Assembly (NCBI GenBank): GCA_024640985.1
Contig: JAHEDY010000010.1
Location: 6,884 to 42,126 of the forward strand
DNA: 35,243 nt
DNA from: Gammaproteobacteria bacterium
GTDB taxonomy: Bacteria; Pseudomonadota; Gammaproteobacteria; Pseudomonadales; Litorivicinaceae
Direction: 5' to 3'
The position numbers and the translations under genes are program-made. Shown piece by piece: positions 1 to 8,189 of this stretch. A model generated the notes under the pieces. It did not search any database and had not been told where the DNA came from. It saw only the letters and a program-made list of their open reading frames with translations. Positions within the stretch are counted from its first letter, which is position 1; every line of letters starts with the position of its first letter.

Positions 1-621
1 GATACACGCGAGATAGCGCTTTCGTTAACATCTCGTGGTATCAACGCCAACGGTATCGAAACGTATCGGGTCACCGCCGGGCGAACCATCTTCCTTCAAG
101 ACCGAGGAGTGACACTCTCAGGCAACCCCGAAACAACAGATCAAGGCCCTCTGGTTGTTGAGTCCACGGCTCGCCTTGCCGAATCACTGCATTGGAATAC
201 GCGTTTTAGCTCCGTTTCCGATGGTGAAACAATGGATACAGCGACCAATGAAGTGAAATACAAAACCTCTGAGACTGATTATGTGACGCAGCGGATTGTG
301 TGGGACAACGATGCGGCCACGCGAACCGACCTCTACATTTCTAACCAAATTGGACAAGATTGGCGCTTTCTCGCTGGGATGCAGTGGGAGCCAAATACCG
401 AACAGCGCGTGAATCAAGTGGTTGGTATTGAATATGAAAGTTGCTGCTGGCGTGCCGCAGTAGTGCATGCCTACGAACGTGACCAGGTCACCTCAACCAA
501 CGGCGGACACTCCGTCAAACTGCAATTAGAACTCAAAGGACTCGGCGTTTTAGGACGTGGAGCTTCCTCAATCATGGAACGTTTATTGGAAGGCTATGAA
601 CTCTCTGAAGCTCGGTATTAA
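1..621 (+). CDS. lptD: LPS-assembly protein LptD, C-terminal part (5' end outside window)
   Basis: The reading frame is open from the first base and ends at a TAA at 619-621, so only the C-terminal ~206 residues are present. LptD is the outer-membrane beta-barrel that, with LptE, inserts lipopolysaccharide into the outer leaflet. The fragment has alternating polar and hydrophobic strands ending in aromatic residues, as in the last barrel strands. It also has the family's adjacent cysteine pair in the context ESCCW (codons 442-447); these cysteines take part in the interdomain disulphides of LptD. The position just upstream of surA, a periplasmic chaperone needed for LptD assembly, is the classic lptD-surA-pdxA order. 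The 3' end overlaps the proposed surA start by 26 nt. Identification rests on the CC motif and the neighbourhood. Confidence 0.93.
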   Translation, partial: DTREIALSLTSRGINANGIETYRVTAGRTIFLQDRGVTLSGNPETTDQGPLVVESTARLAESLHWNTRFSSVSDGETMDTATNEVKYKTSETDYVTQRIVWDNDAATRTDLYISNQIGQDWRFLAGMQWEPNTEQRVNQVVGIEYESCCWRAAVVHAYERDQVTSTNGGHSVKLQLELKGLGVLGRGASSIMERLLEGYELSEARY

Positions 622-1885
622 ATGTGCGCTCTCCGCACTGATTATTAGCAATTTAATCGGGATTGCTGACGCTCGAGTCATTGACAAAATTGTGGCTGTC
701 GTCGATTCAGGAGTGGTTTTAGCCAGCGATGTTGAGACGCGCTTGAACGATTTAAAAACGCAAGCAGAGTCGCGAGGCAATGCCGTCGAAATCAACGATG
801 AATTACGTGAGCAAGTCCTCGAACGTTTGATTCTAGAGCAAGCACAAGTTGAGGTGGCCAAACGCCGCGGCCTTCAGATCGATGATGCGCGGGTCAATGA
901 AACGCTGCTTCAAATCGCCAAAAACCGCGAGACAGACTTACTGGGCCTCAAAAATGCCATCGAATCAGAAGGGAAAAGCTTTGCGGTGTTTCGTGAGCAG
1001 ATTCGCCGAGAACTTCTGATCAACGCCATCCGTGATCGCGAAGTGAAGACCCGGATTCGCATCAGTGACACCGAGTTAGAGCGATTTCTGGAAACCACCG
1101 GAGGGCAGGTCAGTACCGCTCCTGAACTGCTTTTAAGCCAAATCGTTGTGGGATTACCGAATCGACCAAGCCCTGAAATCATCCAGCAAGCAGAACAAAA
1201 AGCCGAGCAAATTCGAGATGCCTTGTTAAAAGGTGCGCCCTTTGGACAAATGGCAGTGCGTTATTCAGATGCACCAGAGGCGAGTCAAGGTGGCGATCTT
1301 GGCTGGAGAAATATCCTCGAACTGAATCCATCGTTTGCCGATGCCCTGACTGAGGCTAAGAAAAATACACTGGTCGGCCCAATCCGCTCACCCGGTGGCT
1401 TTCATTTAATTGCCGTGCGTGATCGCCGCGGCGACCAATCAGTGGTTGTCACTGAATACAAGGCACGCCACATCCTGATCAAACCTGATGCCGTGCGGTC
1501 TCTGGAAAAAGCAGAGCAACTTGCGCAAAACGTTCGCCGCGAACTCGAAGGCGGTGCAGAGTTTGCTGATCTGGCGCGACGTTTTTCAGAAGATCCCTTA
1601 AGTGCTGCCAAAGGAGGTGATCTGGGCTGGGTCCGAGCCGATCAATTAGTCCCAGGTTTCGCGAGCGTCATGACACAACTGCCCCTGAATACCCTAAGCG
1701 ACGTGACAAAAAGTCGGTTTGGATTTCATTTGATTGAAGTCCTCGAAACTCGTGAGTCGGACATCTCAGAAGAACAAATGAAGAATCGTGCGCGTCGCAT
1801 CCTGACTGAACGGAAGTTCTCTCAGGAGCTTGATTCCTGGCTTCGTCAGGTTCGCGCAGACGCCTTTGTTGAACTGAAACCATGA
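596..1885 (+). CDS. surA: Periplasmic peptidyl-prolyl isomerase / chaperone SurA
   Basis: SurA is a periplasmic chaperone for outer-membrane proteins such as LptD. The protein begins with a signal peptide (MNSLKLGIKCALSALIISN..., probable cleavage near ADA/RVIDKIVAVVD), followed by the helical SurA N-domain. Two parvulin (PpiC) domains follow at roughly residues 170-270 and 280-385; each carries a FADLARRFSEDP-type motif and a GGDLGW motif. The frame is open from a GTG at 557, but I choose ATG 596: GGAAGG lies just upstream, the signal peptide then starts at Met1, and the length (429 aa) is almost that of E. coli SurA (428 aa). The gene overlaps lptD at its 5' end and pdxA by 4 nt (ATGA) at its 3' end, so translation of the three is probably coupled. 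Confidence 0.95.
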   Translation: MNSLKLGIKCALSALIISNLIGIADARVIDKIVAVVDSGVVLASDVETRLNDLKTQAESRGNAVEINDELREQVLERLILEQAQVEVAKRRGLQIDDARVNETLLQIAKNRETDLLGLKNAIESEGKSFAVFREQIRRELLINAIRDREVKTRIRISDTELERFLETTGGQVSTAPELLLSQIVVGLPNRPSPEIIQQAEQKAEQIRDALLKGAPFGQMAVRYSDAPEASQGGDLGWRNILELNPSFADALTEAKKNTLVGPIRSPGGFHLIAVRDRRGDQSVVVTEYKARHILIKPDAVRSLEKAEQLAQNVRRELEGGAEFADLARRFSEDPLSAAKGGDLGWVRADQLVPGFASVMTQLPLNTLSDVTKSRFGFHLIEVLETRESDISEEQMKNRARRILTERKFSQELDSWLRQVRADAFVELKP

Positions 1886-2865
1886 TTCCACTTGCCATCA
1901 CACCCGGTGACCCCGGGGGCATAGGCCCAGATCTTTGTATCCAGGCTGCCATTGATGGTGAACTCGAGGGAATCCTAATCGCTGATCCGGAAATTCTTCA
2001 ACGGCGCGCCGAAGTCTTAGGGCTTCCGGTCAGCATCATGGATGCGGATCACTATAATCCTGAGCGAACTCAAGGGATTGTCTATGTTGAACCAGTGGCA
2101 GCCGCAGACCCAGCCAATGCCCCAGGAGTTTCCGATCCAATCAACGCGGGGTATTGCCTTCAGTCGCTGGAACATGCACTGGATGGCATCAACGAAGGAC
2201 GCTTTCGCGCATTGGTCACAGGGCCCGTTAATAAAGGCACAATTCGGGATGCGGGATTCCATGATTTCACCGGTCATACTGAGTTCTTAAGAGACTTCTA
2301 TGGACTCTCTGAGGTCGTCATGATGCTGACCTCAACCGATTGCCGGGTCGCTTTGGTGACGACACACCTACCACTCAAAGATGTTCCCCAAGCAATCACG
2401 CAAGAACGTGTTCGAAGCGTCACCACCATTGTCATTGAAGCATTTCGCAACGTGTTTCAGATTCCAACACCGAGAATCCACGTCTTAGGCCTGAATCCTC
2501 ATGCAGGAGAGGATGGGCATCTCGGCCGCGAAGAGATTGAGGTCATTCGTCCGACCCTTGAAGCGTTACGACAACAATTCCCTGACGTTCATCTTGAAGG
2601 ACCGCTCCCAGCGGATACAGCCTTCACTCCAGACATCCGCGCACAAGCCGACTGTCATATCGCGATGTACCATGATCAAGGGCTTCCTGTTGTGAAATAT
2701 CAAGGATTTGGTGACTCGGTAAATATCACCCTCGGACTCCCCATCGTCAGAACCAGCGTTGACCATGGGACCGCCCTTAACCTTGCGGGCAAGGGTCTTG
2801 CCAGTACCGGTGGATTAGTTGCCGCGATCCGAGAGGCTAAACGGCTGACTACAGCAATCACCTAA
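1882..2865 (+). CDS. pdxA: 4-hydroxythreonine-4-phosphate dehydrogenase PdxA
   Basis: PdxA oxidises 4-hydroxy-L-threonine phosphate with NAD(P) in the DXP-dependent pyridoxal 5'-phosphate pathway; it is a cytoplasmic, divalent-metal-dependent dimer. The 327-residue protein starts with the family signature TPGDPGGIGPDL. It carries FTGHTEFL (about 129-136), GLNPHAGEDGHLG (about 203-215) and AMYHDQGLPVVK (about 261-272). His162, His207 and His264 fit the three metal ligands of E. coli PdxA. The ATG overlaps the surA stop by 4 nt, so the start is unambiguous. In proteobacteria pdxA commonly sits between surA and rsmA. PdxA2-type paralogues exist in catabolic clusters, but this context marks the biosynthetic enzyme. 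Confidence 0.96.
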   Translation: MIPLAITPGDPGGIGPDLCIQAAIDGELEGILIADPEILQRRAEVLGLPVSIMDADHYNPERTQGIVYVEPVAAADPANAPGVSDPINAGYCLQSLEHALDGINEGRFRALVTGPVNKGTIRDAGFHDFTGHTEFLRDFYGLSEVVMMLTSTDCRVALVTTHLPLKDVPQAITQERVRSVTTIVIEAFRNVFQIPTPRIHVLGLNPHAGEDGHLGREEIEVIRPTLEALRQQFPDVHLEGPLPADTAFTPDIRAQADCHIAMYHDQGLPVVKYQGFGDSVNITLGLPIVRTSVDHGTALNLAGKGLASTGGLVAAIREAKRLTTAIT

Positions 2866-2910
2866 AGAATCTTCCAGTCAGGTACACTTGCCTTTTTGCT
2901 GGAAACCACT

Positions 2911-3714
2911 GTGTCCAAAGAACTTGCTCAATCCGCACGCAAACGGTTCGGCCAGAATTTTCTCATTGATGGACGCGTGATCGATGCGATTTTAGCGTCC
3001 GTCAATGCGTCACCGACTGATGTCGTGGTTGAGATTGGACCCGGTCACGGCGCCATCACTGAAGGGCTTTATGCATCCGGTTGCGATCTAACGCTCATTG
3101 AGCTCGATCGCGATCTGATCCCGGGGCTACTCGCGAGGTATGTCACAAAGGCGCCCGAACGCTGCCGACTGATCAATCAAGACGTCCTCAAAGTCGATTT
3201 TACCCAGTTAACCGCACCGCTTCGGGTGGTCGGCAATCTCCCGTATAACATCTCGACCCCCTTGCTGTTTCAGTTGCTTGAGCTCGGGCAGAACATCCGA
3301 GATATTCATGTCATGTTGCAAAAAGAGGTGGTCAATCGAATCGCTGCCAACCCCGGGGAATCGGCCTATGGTCGGTTAGGCGTGATGATTCAGGCAACCG
3401 CTCGCGTTGAACCGTTAATCGATGTGCCACCAGAAAGCTTTGCCCCAGCTCCGAAAGTCGACTCTGGGGTGATACGAATCATCCCAGATGCTGACAAACG
3501 GGCGCGAATCCAGTCGATGGATATGCTGAAGACAGTGGTCAGGCAGGCCTTCAGTCAGCGCCGAAAGACATTGCGCAACAATCTCAAAGAGCTGATCAAT
3601 AGCGAAGAATTTGCGCATTTAGAGATCAATCCACAAGATCGACCTGAACGGTTATCTGTGGAAACCTATGTGCACCTTGCAAACTATGTCAGCCAACGAG
3701 AGGGAGGTCTGTGA
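2911..3714 (+). CDS. rsmA: 16S rRNA (adenine1518/1519-N6)-dimethyltransferase RsmA (KsgA)
   Basis: RsmA uses S-adenosylmethionine to dimethylate two adjacent adenosines in helix 45 of 16S rRNA during late 30S assembly. Visible motifs are KRFGQNFL near the N-terminus, SAM motif I EIGPGHGAIT (41-50), the acidic motif II ELD (64-66), QD at 90-91 and the catalytic NLPYN (109-113). The C-terminal region has the RRKTLRNNL signature. Two near-cognate starts are possible. TTG 2896 has no ribosome binding site, whereas GTG 2911 follows a GGA at 7 nt and gives 267 residues (E. coli 273), so I use GTG. The stop overlaps the apaG start by 1 nt. A TACACT at 2883-2888 might be a -10 element, but no convincing -35 goes with it. 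Confidence 0.95.
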   Translation: MSKELAQSARKRFGQNFLIDGRVIDAILASVNASPTDVVVEIGPGHGAITEGLYASGCDLTLIELDRDLIPGLLARYVTKAPERCRLINQDVLKVDFTQLTAPLRVVGNLPYNISTPLLFQLLELGQNIRDIHVMLQKEVVNRIAANPGESAYGRLGVMIQATARVEPLIDVPPESFAPAPKVDSGVIRIIPDADKRARIQSMDMLKTVVRQAFSQRRKTLRNNLKELINSEEFAHLEINPQDRPERLSVETYVHLANYVSQREGGL

Positions 3715-4094
3715 TGCGCGATCTACGCTATCAAGTCGATGTCAACGCGGAAGCCACCTTTATCGAGGCGCAATCAAATCCAGGTGAAGGCCGTTTTGTA
3801 TTTACCTATACGGTCACCATTGCCAATAACGGCACCCTCCCCGCTCAGCTGTTACATCGTTATTGGAAGATCACCGACGGTGAAGGCGGTGTGCGTGAAG
3901 TCCACGGTGACGGAGTGGTCGGTGAACAACCAACCATTGTTCCAGGTGATGCCTTTACCTATACCTCTGGCGCGATTCTCGAGACAGCAGTGGGAACCAT
4001 GGAAGGATTCTTTGAAATGGTGTCAGCAGACGGTGAAATCTTCAAAGCAAAGATCCCCGTATTCACGCTCTTGAACCCGGGGGCTCTGCACTGA
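3714..4094 (+). CDS. apaG: ApaG protein (DUF525/FN3-like fold)
   Basis: This is a short single-domain protein of 126 residues, close to E. coli ApaG (125 aa). It has the family's beta-sandwich pattern: FVFTYTVTIANNG, RYWKITDGEG, VHGDGVVGEQP and FTYTSGAILETAVGTMEGFFEM. ApaG proteins bind nucleotides or pyrophosphate in some studies, but their cellular role is unresolved. The frame is open from GTG 3711. The strong GGAGG at 3703-3707 is better spaced for ATG 3714 (6 nt), which also overlaps the rsmA stop by one base. The stop overlaps the apaH ATG (TGATG), so rsmA-apaG-apaH form one coupled unit. Confidence 0.95.
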   Translation: MRDLRYQVDVNAEATFIEAQSNPGEGRFVFTYTVTIANNGTLPAQLLHRYWKITDGEGGVREVHGDGVVGEQPTIVPGDAFTYTSGAILETAVGTMEGFFEMVSADGEIFKAKIPVFTLLNPGALH

Positions 4095-4909
4095 TGTCGA
4101 CCTACGTGGTTGGAGACGTCCAAGGATGTGCCAGCGCATTCAATCGGCTGCTGACAGCGCTTGCTTTTGATCCTTCGACAGATCACATTATTTTTGCCGG
4201 TGATTTAATCGCACGTGGCGAAGATTCCCTCGCAGTGATGCAATGGGTACTTGAGCATCAGCATGCGTGTTCTGCGGTCCTTGGCAATCATGATCTCAAC
4301 TTTCTGGCTGTGGCCTCAGGTCTTAGAGAGCCCAAAGGGAAAGACAAGACAATATCGCTCTTGGAATCACCCATCTGTGACTCAGTGATCAACTGGTATC
4401 GGGAGCGTCCTCTGGCGATTGATCTTCCCGAACACAATGCGTTAGTGATCCATGCAGGCGTGTGGCCACTGTTTGATCGGCCAACCTTGCTCCATGACAT
4501 CCAGTTGGTGCATCAACGACTTCAGTCAGAGACATGGGTTTCCGCGCTCGAATCCATGTATGGCAATTTTCCGGATCACTACGACCACGCAAAGACAACA
4601 GATGATCAGGCGCGTTTCCTCATTAATGCCTGTACGCGTATGCGATTTGTGAATCAAGCCACGTTGGCACTCGATTTCAGTTGTAAAGATGCGCCAGAGT
4701 TAGCGCCTGCTGGTTGTTGTGCCTGGATGGACGCGCCGCATCGAACCATGATTGATCGGCAAATTCTTTTCGGCCACTGGGCCACTTTAAATGGCCGCAA
4801 ACGCGATTCAGACGCTGTATCACTTGATACTGGATGCGTTTGGGGTGGATACCTCAGCGCAATTTGTCTCGACAACCGGGAACTGATTCAGGTGGCATCG
4901 GGTGTTTGA
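4094..4909 (+). CDS. apaH: Symmetrical bis(5'-nucleosyl)-tetraphosphatase ApaH
   Basis: ApaH cleaves Ap4A symmetrically to two ADP and also removes Np4 caps from RNA. It is a cytoplasmic metallophosphatase of the PPP family. The 271-residue protein (E. coli 280) shows the phosphoesterase motifs in order: GDVQGC (7-12), GDLIARG (36-42), GNHD (64-67), HAGVWP in the middle and GHW near residue 220. The start overlaps the apaG stop by one base. At the 3' end it overlaps the cca GTG start by 8 nt. The order rsmA-apaG-apaH is conserved in Gammaproteobacteria. Confidence 0.96.
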   Translation: MSTYVVGDVQGCASAFNRLLTALAFDPSTDHIIFAGDLIARGEDSLAVMQWVLEHQHACSAVLGNHDLNFLAVASGLREPKGKDKTISLLESPICDSVINWYRERPLAIDLPEHNALVIHAGVWPLFDRPTLLHDIQLVHQRLQSETWVSALESMYGNFPDHYDHAKTTDDQARFLINACTRMRFVNQATLALDFSCKDAPELAPAGCCAWMDAPHRTMIDRQILFGHWATLNGRKRDSDAVSLDTGCVWGGYLSAICLDNRELIQVASGV

Positions 4910-6041
4910 TTTACCGCGTCTGTTTGCTCCTCTCGCTGGCACCAATCTCAAGACCATTGAGATGTATGTGGTGGGCGGAGCTGTCCGTGACTCGCTATTG
5001 GGGCTCGCGCCGAAAGACATTGACTATGTCGCTGTTGGAACCACACCCGACACCTTGATCGACCTTGGATTTCAGCAAGTTGGCCAAGATTTTCCTGTTT
5101 TTTTACACCCGAAGAGTCACGTCGAAGTCGCTCTCGCTCGCACTGAACGGAAAACGCAACAAGGACATACTGGTTTTGTCGTGCATGCCGATCCTTCAGT
5201 CACCTTAGAGACTGACTTGTTGAGACGGGATTTCACGATCAATGCGATGGCGATTTCACGAACTGGTGAACTCATTGATCCATTCGGTGGACAACAAGAC
5301 CTCAACAGTCGCTTATTACGACATGTCTCGACGGCTTTCTCGGAAGATCCATTACGCATCCTCCGCGGAATTCGCTTTCTCGCACAGCTCGGTCGCTTTG
5401 ACTTTCAGTTGGCCGACGAGACGGTGCACTTGATGCAATCCATGGCCGATTCACTGAATGAGTTGTCGGTCGAACGCGTCATCGTTGAGCTGGATAAGAC
5501 ACTGGCATCTGAACGACCTGAACATGGATTGTCGCAACTGGACCGGCTGAAGGTCACAGACATGCTGGCACCTGAGCTACCAACACTTCCTAAAAGTTTT
5601 GTTTGCATGTCCACCGATGCACGGCTAGCAGAGTGGGTGCTGTCTAATGAGCCAACGATCGACTGTGTCTCCCGCTATGCCGCAACATTTCGCTTCACGA
5701 ATCAACGTTCGCAGTTTTTGTCCGCTGTGATTCGGCTGAAGGATCTCACGTTGGTCGATCCAGAGGCTTGCCTGCAAGCCATGAGTCAGCTCGGCTGGCT
5801 CCGTGGAAATGCGCCAAATCCGGTGCTCGATGCCTTGCTATTAGAGTTCGATCAAACCCAACTGATCACTGTTCCGTTAACGCGCTGGCTGTTCATACGC
5901 GATCGAGTTCGTGCGGTGTCTGCAACACCCTTTGTCAACGCCGGTCTCTCTGGAAAAGCACTGGGCGAAGCGATTTATGCAGAGCGCTTGAGAGTTCTTT
6001 CCACAGAAATTTCCGCTCCCGGTACCGCTCCCGGTTTATAA
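4902..6041 (+). CDS. cca: CCA tRNA nucleotidyltransferase (class II, no obvious HD domain)
   Basis: The enzyme adds or repairs the 3'-CCA of tRNAs without a template. The head domain is clear: VVGGAVRDSLLG, the catalytic DxD in KDIDYVAVG, DFPVFLHP, ALARTERK, RRDFTINAMA and EDPLRILRGIRFLAQLGRF. It is very close to the E. coli-type enzyme there. After about residue 230 the sequence diverges. I do not see the C-terminal HD phosphohydrolase motif of E. coli Cca, and the protein is shorter (379 versus 412 aa). The start is debatable. GTG 4902 has AGGTGG at 4890-4895 and overlaps apaH, giving a 20-residue extension. ATG 4962 would begin directly at MYVVGGAVRD as in E. coli. The 3' end overlaps convergent folB by 67 bp. 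Confidence 0.93.
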   Translation: MFDLPRLFAPLAGTNLKTIEMYVVGGAVRDSLLGLAPKDIDYVAVGTTPDTLIDLGFQQVGQDFPVFLHPKSHVEVALARTERKTQQGHTGFVVHADPSVTLETDLLRRDFTINAMAISRTGELIDPFGGQQDLNSRLLRHVSTAFSEDPLRILRGIRFLAQLGRFDFQLADETVHLMQSMADSLNELSVERVIVELDKTLASERPEHGLSQLDRLKVTDMLAPELPTLPKSFVCMSTDARLAEWVLSNEPTIDCVSRYAATFRFTNQRSQFLSAVIRLKDLTLVDPEACLQAMSQLGWLRGNAPNPVLDALLLEFDQTQLITVPLTRWLFIRDRVRAVSATPFVNAGLSGKALGEAIYAERLRVLSTEISAPGTAPGL

Positions 6042-6328
6042 AGTCGACCAGTCACTTCTTCCACTCGTGAGTCCCACAAGACGATTTCCAACAAATCCGT
6101 TAATCGCCGTTCAATCAAATTGCAATGCTCGCGCGCCGCGGCAGCCTGGATGTCATGACAGAGTCCTGAGTAATCGAGCGTATCCTCAAGGTCATCTGAG
6201 TCAGCCGCTTCCGCAAGTGAAATCTTCATGCTGAGGTCCAAATACAGCGGTTGCGGATTCTCTTTTTCATGCAAATAAACCCCAACCAATGACAACAGCG
6301 GGAGCCTTGATACATACATCCTATCCAT
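5975..6328 (-). CDS. folB: Dihydroneopterin aldolase FolB
   Basis: FolB converts 7,8-dihydroneopterin to 6-hydroxymethyl-dihydropterin and glycolaldehyde in folate synthesis. The 117-residue protein has the tunnelling-fold layout: LVGVYLHEKENPQPLYLDLSM at the N-terminus (Glu21 in the position of the conserved pterin-side Glu), DTLDYSGL in the middle, and YKPGAV with Lys98 matching the catalytic lysine. Similarity is moderate rather than strong, especially in the second half. The ATG overlaps the tsaD stop by one base (TAATG on the minus strand), so it is translated after tsaD. The last 67 bp are shared with the opposite strand of cca. FolB near tsaD is common in Gammaproteobacteria, which supports the call. 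Confidence 0.85.
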   Translation of the reverse strand: MDRMYVSRLPLLSLVGVYLHEKENPQPLYLDLSMKISLAEAADSDDLEDTLDYSGLCHDIQAAAAREHCNLIERRLTDLLEIVLWDSRVEEVTGRLYKPGAVPGAEISVERTLKRSA

Positions 6329-7356
6329 TACGACACCTTGGGTAGTTCACTTAAAGGCCAGCGAGGACGGATCGTCATCGCAAGCGACGCATCTTGCTGA
6401 CCGCGACTTAATCGCATCAGACCAGCAAAGGCAATCATCGCACCATTATCCGTACAAAACTCAGGTGCCGGATAAGCCACCTGTATGCCTTGGGTTTCAA
6501 ACGATTTTAGCGTCTCACGCAACTGTTGGTTCGCACTCACGCCGCCGGACATCACAAGTGCTTTCGCCTGTGTTTGCTCAAGTGCTCTCGCACATTTAAT
6601 CACCAAAGTATCCACCACAGCCTGCTGGAAGCTAGCCGCCAAATCCGCTTTGGCCTGTTCATCGAATTGCTGGGTTTTCACTAAGCGGCGCGCTTCGGTC
6701 AAGACTTGGGTCTTTAGCCCAGAAAAACTGAAATCACAGCCCGGACGATCAGTCATTGGTCGGGCAAAGGCAAATCGCTTGGCATCGCCTTGCTCGGCAA
6801 GCGCTGCAATTTTGGGTCCGCCCGGATACCCCAACTCAAGCAACTTAGCGGTCTTATCGAATGCCTCGCCGGCGGCGTCATCCAGCGTCGTTCCGAGTAA
6901 TTCGTAATCACCGATCCCTCGCACCAAAATCAGTTGTGAATGACCACCACTGACGAGGAGTGCAACAAACGGCATCGGTATTTCGGGTGTCTCCATCAAA
7001 GGAGCCAATAAATGTCCCTCCATATGATGAACTCCGAGTGCCGGCCGACCCAAAGAGAATGCCAACGATTTAGCAAAGGTGGCTCCTACAAGAAGAGCGC
7101 CGAGAAGCCCTGGACCTGTGGTGTAGGCAATGGCATCGATTTTAGATAACTGAAGACCGGAGGCTTTGAGTGTTTCATCCACAAGTGGACGCAGATAGCG
7201 CACATGGTCTCGCGACGCCAGCTCAGGAACAACGCCCCCGTAATAGGCATGAACATCAATTTGACTGTGGACACGATGTGCCAAGAGACCGTTACGCTCG
7301 CAAAAGATCGCGATTCCCGTCTCATCACAGGATGTTTCAATACCTAAGACACGCAT
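6328..7356 (-). CDS. tsaD: tRNA N6-threonylcarbamoyladenosine transferase subunit TsaD
   Basis: TsaD, with TsaB and TsaE, transfers the threonylcarbamoyl group to A37 of ANN-decoding tRNAs. The protein starts [14 protein letters not shown], the Kae1/TsaD signature. It has the metal-binding GVHHMEGH with His111 and His115, VSGGHSQL, and the C-terminal [12 protein letters not shown] and [10 protein letters not shown]. The frame extends upstream, but ATG 7356 has AGGGA six bases ahead and gives 342 residues, typical of the family (E. coli 337). It is followed by folB with a one-base overlap, and it is divergent from rpsU across a 96-bp gap, the usual tsaD/rpsU arrangement. Confidence 0.97.
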   Translation of the reverse strand: MRVLGIETSCDETGIAIFCERNGLLAHRVHSQIDVHAYYGGVVPELASRDHVRYLRPLVDETLKASGLQLSKIDAIAYTTGPGLLGALLVGATFAKSLAFSLGRPALGVHHMEGHLLAPLMETPEIPMPFVALLVSGGHSQLILVRGIGDYELLGTTLDDAAGEAFDKTAKLLELGYPGGPKIAALAEQGDAKRFAFARPMTDRPGCDFSFSGLKTQVLTEARRLVKTQQFDEQAKADLAASFQQAVVDTLVIKCARALEQTQAKALVMSGGVSANQQLRETLKSFETQGIQVAYPAPEFCTDNGAMIAFAGLMRLSRGQQDASLAMTIRPRWPLSELPKVS

Positions 7357-7381
7357 TTGGTTCCCTTTTTCTTTAGACACT

Positions 7382-7412
7382 GGTATTCTCTCGCGCCCCA
7401 AGTGGGGATACC
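7382..7412. promoter_or_regulatory. Hairpin in the divergent tsaD/rpsU promoter region
   Basis: In the 96-bp gap between the divergent tsaD and rpsU starts there is CCCC-AAGT-GGGG (7396-7407). It is flanked by GGTAT (7382-7386) and ATACC (7408-7412), so the arms can pair with a small bulge. No clear -35/-10 pair was found for either gene. The gap must hold both promoters; this hairpin may be a leader structure or a protein site. Confidence 0.3.
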
Positions 7413-7452
7413 AAATTCACTGTTAGTTTAGTTTAAGGATAGGTGCTTTTTA

Positions 7453-7668
7453 ATGCCTGCGGTAAAAATTAAAGACAACGAGCCCTTTGACGTTGCACTT
7501 CGTCGTTTCAAGCGTGCTTGCGAAAAAGCTGGCGTTCTCTCTGAAGTTCGTCGTCGTGAATGCTATGAAAAGCCAACAACACTGCGTAAGCGCGCCGCCG
7601 CCGCCGCCGTGAAGCGTCATCTGAAGAAGGTGTCTCGCGAGACCAAAAAGTTCGAACGCCTCTATTAA
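7453..7668 (+). CDS. rpsU: 30S ribosomal protein S21
   Basis: The 71-residue, lysine- and arginine-rich protein reads [21 protein letters not shown] at its start, which is the S21 signature, and the length equals that of E. coli S21. The segment [15 protein letters not shown] holds a run of five GCC-type alanine codons where E. coli has KASA, a harmless local variation. An AAGGATAGGTG stretch (7435-7444) supplies the ribosome binding site. It heads the conserved macromolecular-synthesis operon rpsU-(yqeY)-dnaG-rpoD, which links translation, replication priming and transcription. Confidence 0.98.
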   Translation: MPAVKIKDNEPFDVALRRFKRACEKAGVLSEVRRRECYEKPTTLRKRAAAAAVKRHLKKVSRETKKFERLY

Positions 7669-7684
7669 TCGCTGAGTCGTTCGC

Positions 7685-8131
7685 ATGAGTTCGCTGAAAA
7701 ATACCCTCACCGAAGCCATGAAAGATGCCATGCGGGCGAAAGCAAAATTTCGCCTAGGCGTGATCCGCATGGTTTTGGCTGATATTAAGCGTGTGGAAGT
7801 GGACGAGCGGATCGAGGTTGATGACGCGCGATGCCTGAGTATCATCGACAAAATGACCAAGCAGCGTCGTGACGCCGCCAACCAGTTTGTCGACGGAGGT
7901 CGCCAAGATCTTGCCGATACCGAACTGGCTGAAGTCGAAATCCTCAAAGAGTTCTTACCGACACCACTGACCGACGATGAAATCATCGCGCTCATTGATC
8001 AGGCGATCAGCGACACCAATGCATCAGGCCCTCAAGGCATGGGGCAAGTCATGGGTCAGTTGAAACCGAAAGTCCAAGGGCGCGCTGACATGCAAGTTGT
8101 CAGCAAACTCGTGAAAGAACGCCTGACATAA
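7685..8131 (+). CDS. GatB/YqeY domain-containing protein
   Basis: The 148-residue protein has the YqeY family layout: an N-terminal helical part (LKNTLTEAMKDAMRAKAKFRLGVIRMVLADIK), the middle DKMTKQRRDAANQFVDGGRQDLADTELAEVEILKEFLPTPLTDDEI, and the C-terminal GPQGMGQVMGQLKPKVQGRADM. It resembles the C-terminal tail domain of the GatB amidotransferase subunit, which contacts tRNA, but free-standing members have no firmly established function. It lies 16 bp after rpsU and 58 bp before dnaG. This insertion between rpsU and dnaG is common in Gammaproteobacteria outside the enterics. Confidence 0.93.
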   Translation: MSSLKNTLTEAMKDAMRAKAKFRLGVIRMVLADIKRVEVDERIEVDDARCLSIIDKMTKQRRDAANQFVDGGRQDLADTELAEVEILKEFLPTPLTDDEIIALIDQAISDTNASGPQGMGQVMGQLKPKVQGRADMQVVSKLVKERLT

Positions 8132-8189
8132 ATCCAACCCGCAATTTTCAGATACACTCTGACCGCTGAACCCATTCTCTGGATCTGAA

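Noticed and set aside
2883-2888. TACACT as a promoter -10 for rsmA (and a similar TACACT at 8153-8158 before dnaG)
   Set aside because: Neither has a recognisable -35 at 16-18 nt, so the hexamers alone were not enough to call promoters.
7590-7615. GCC repeat in rpsU as a microsatellite of interest
   Set aside because: It encodes a short alanine run at a variable position of S21 and needs no special explanation.
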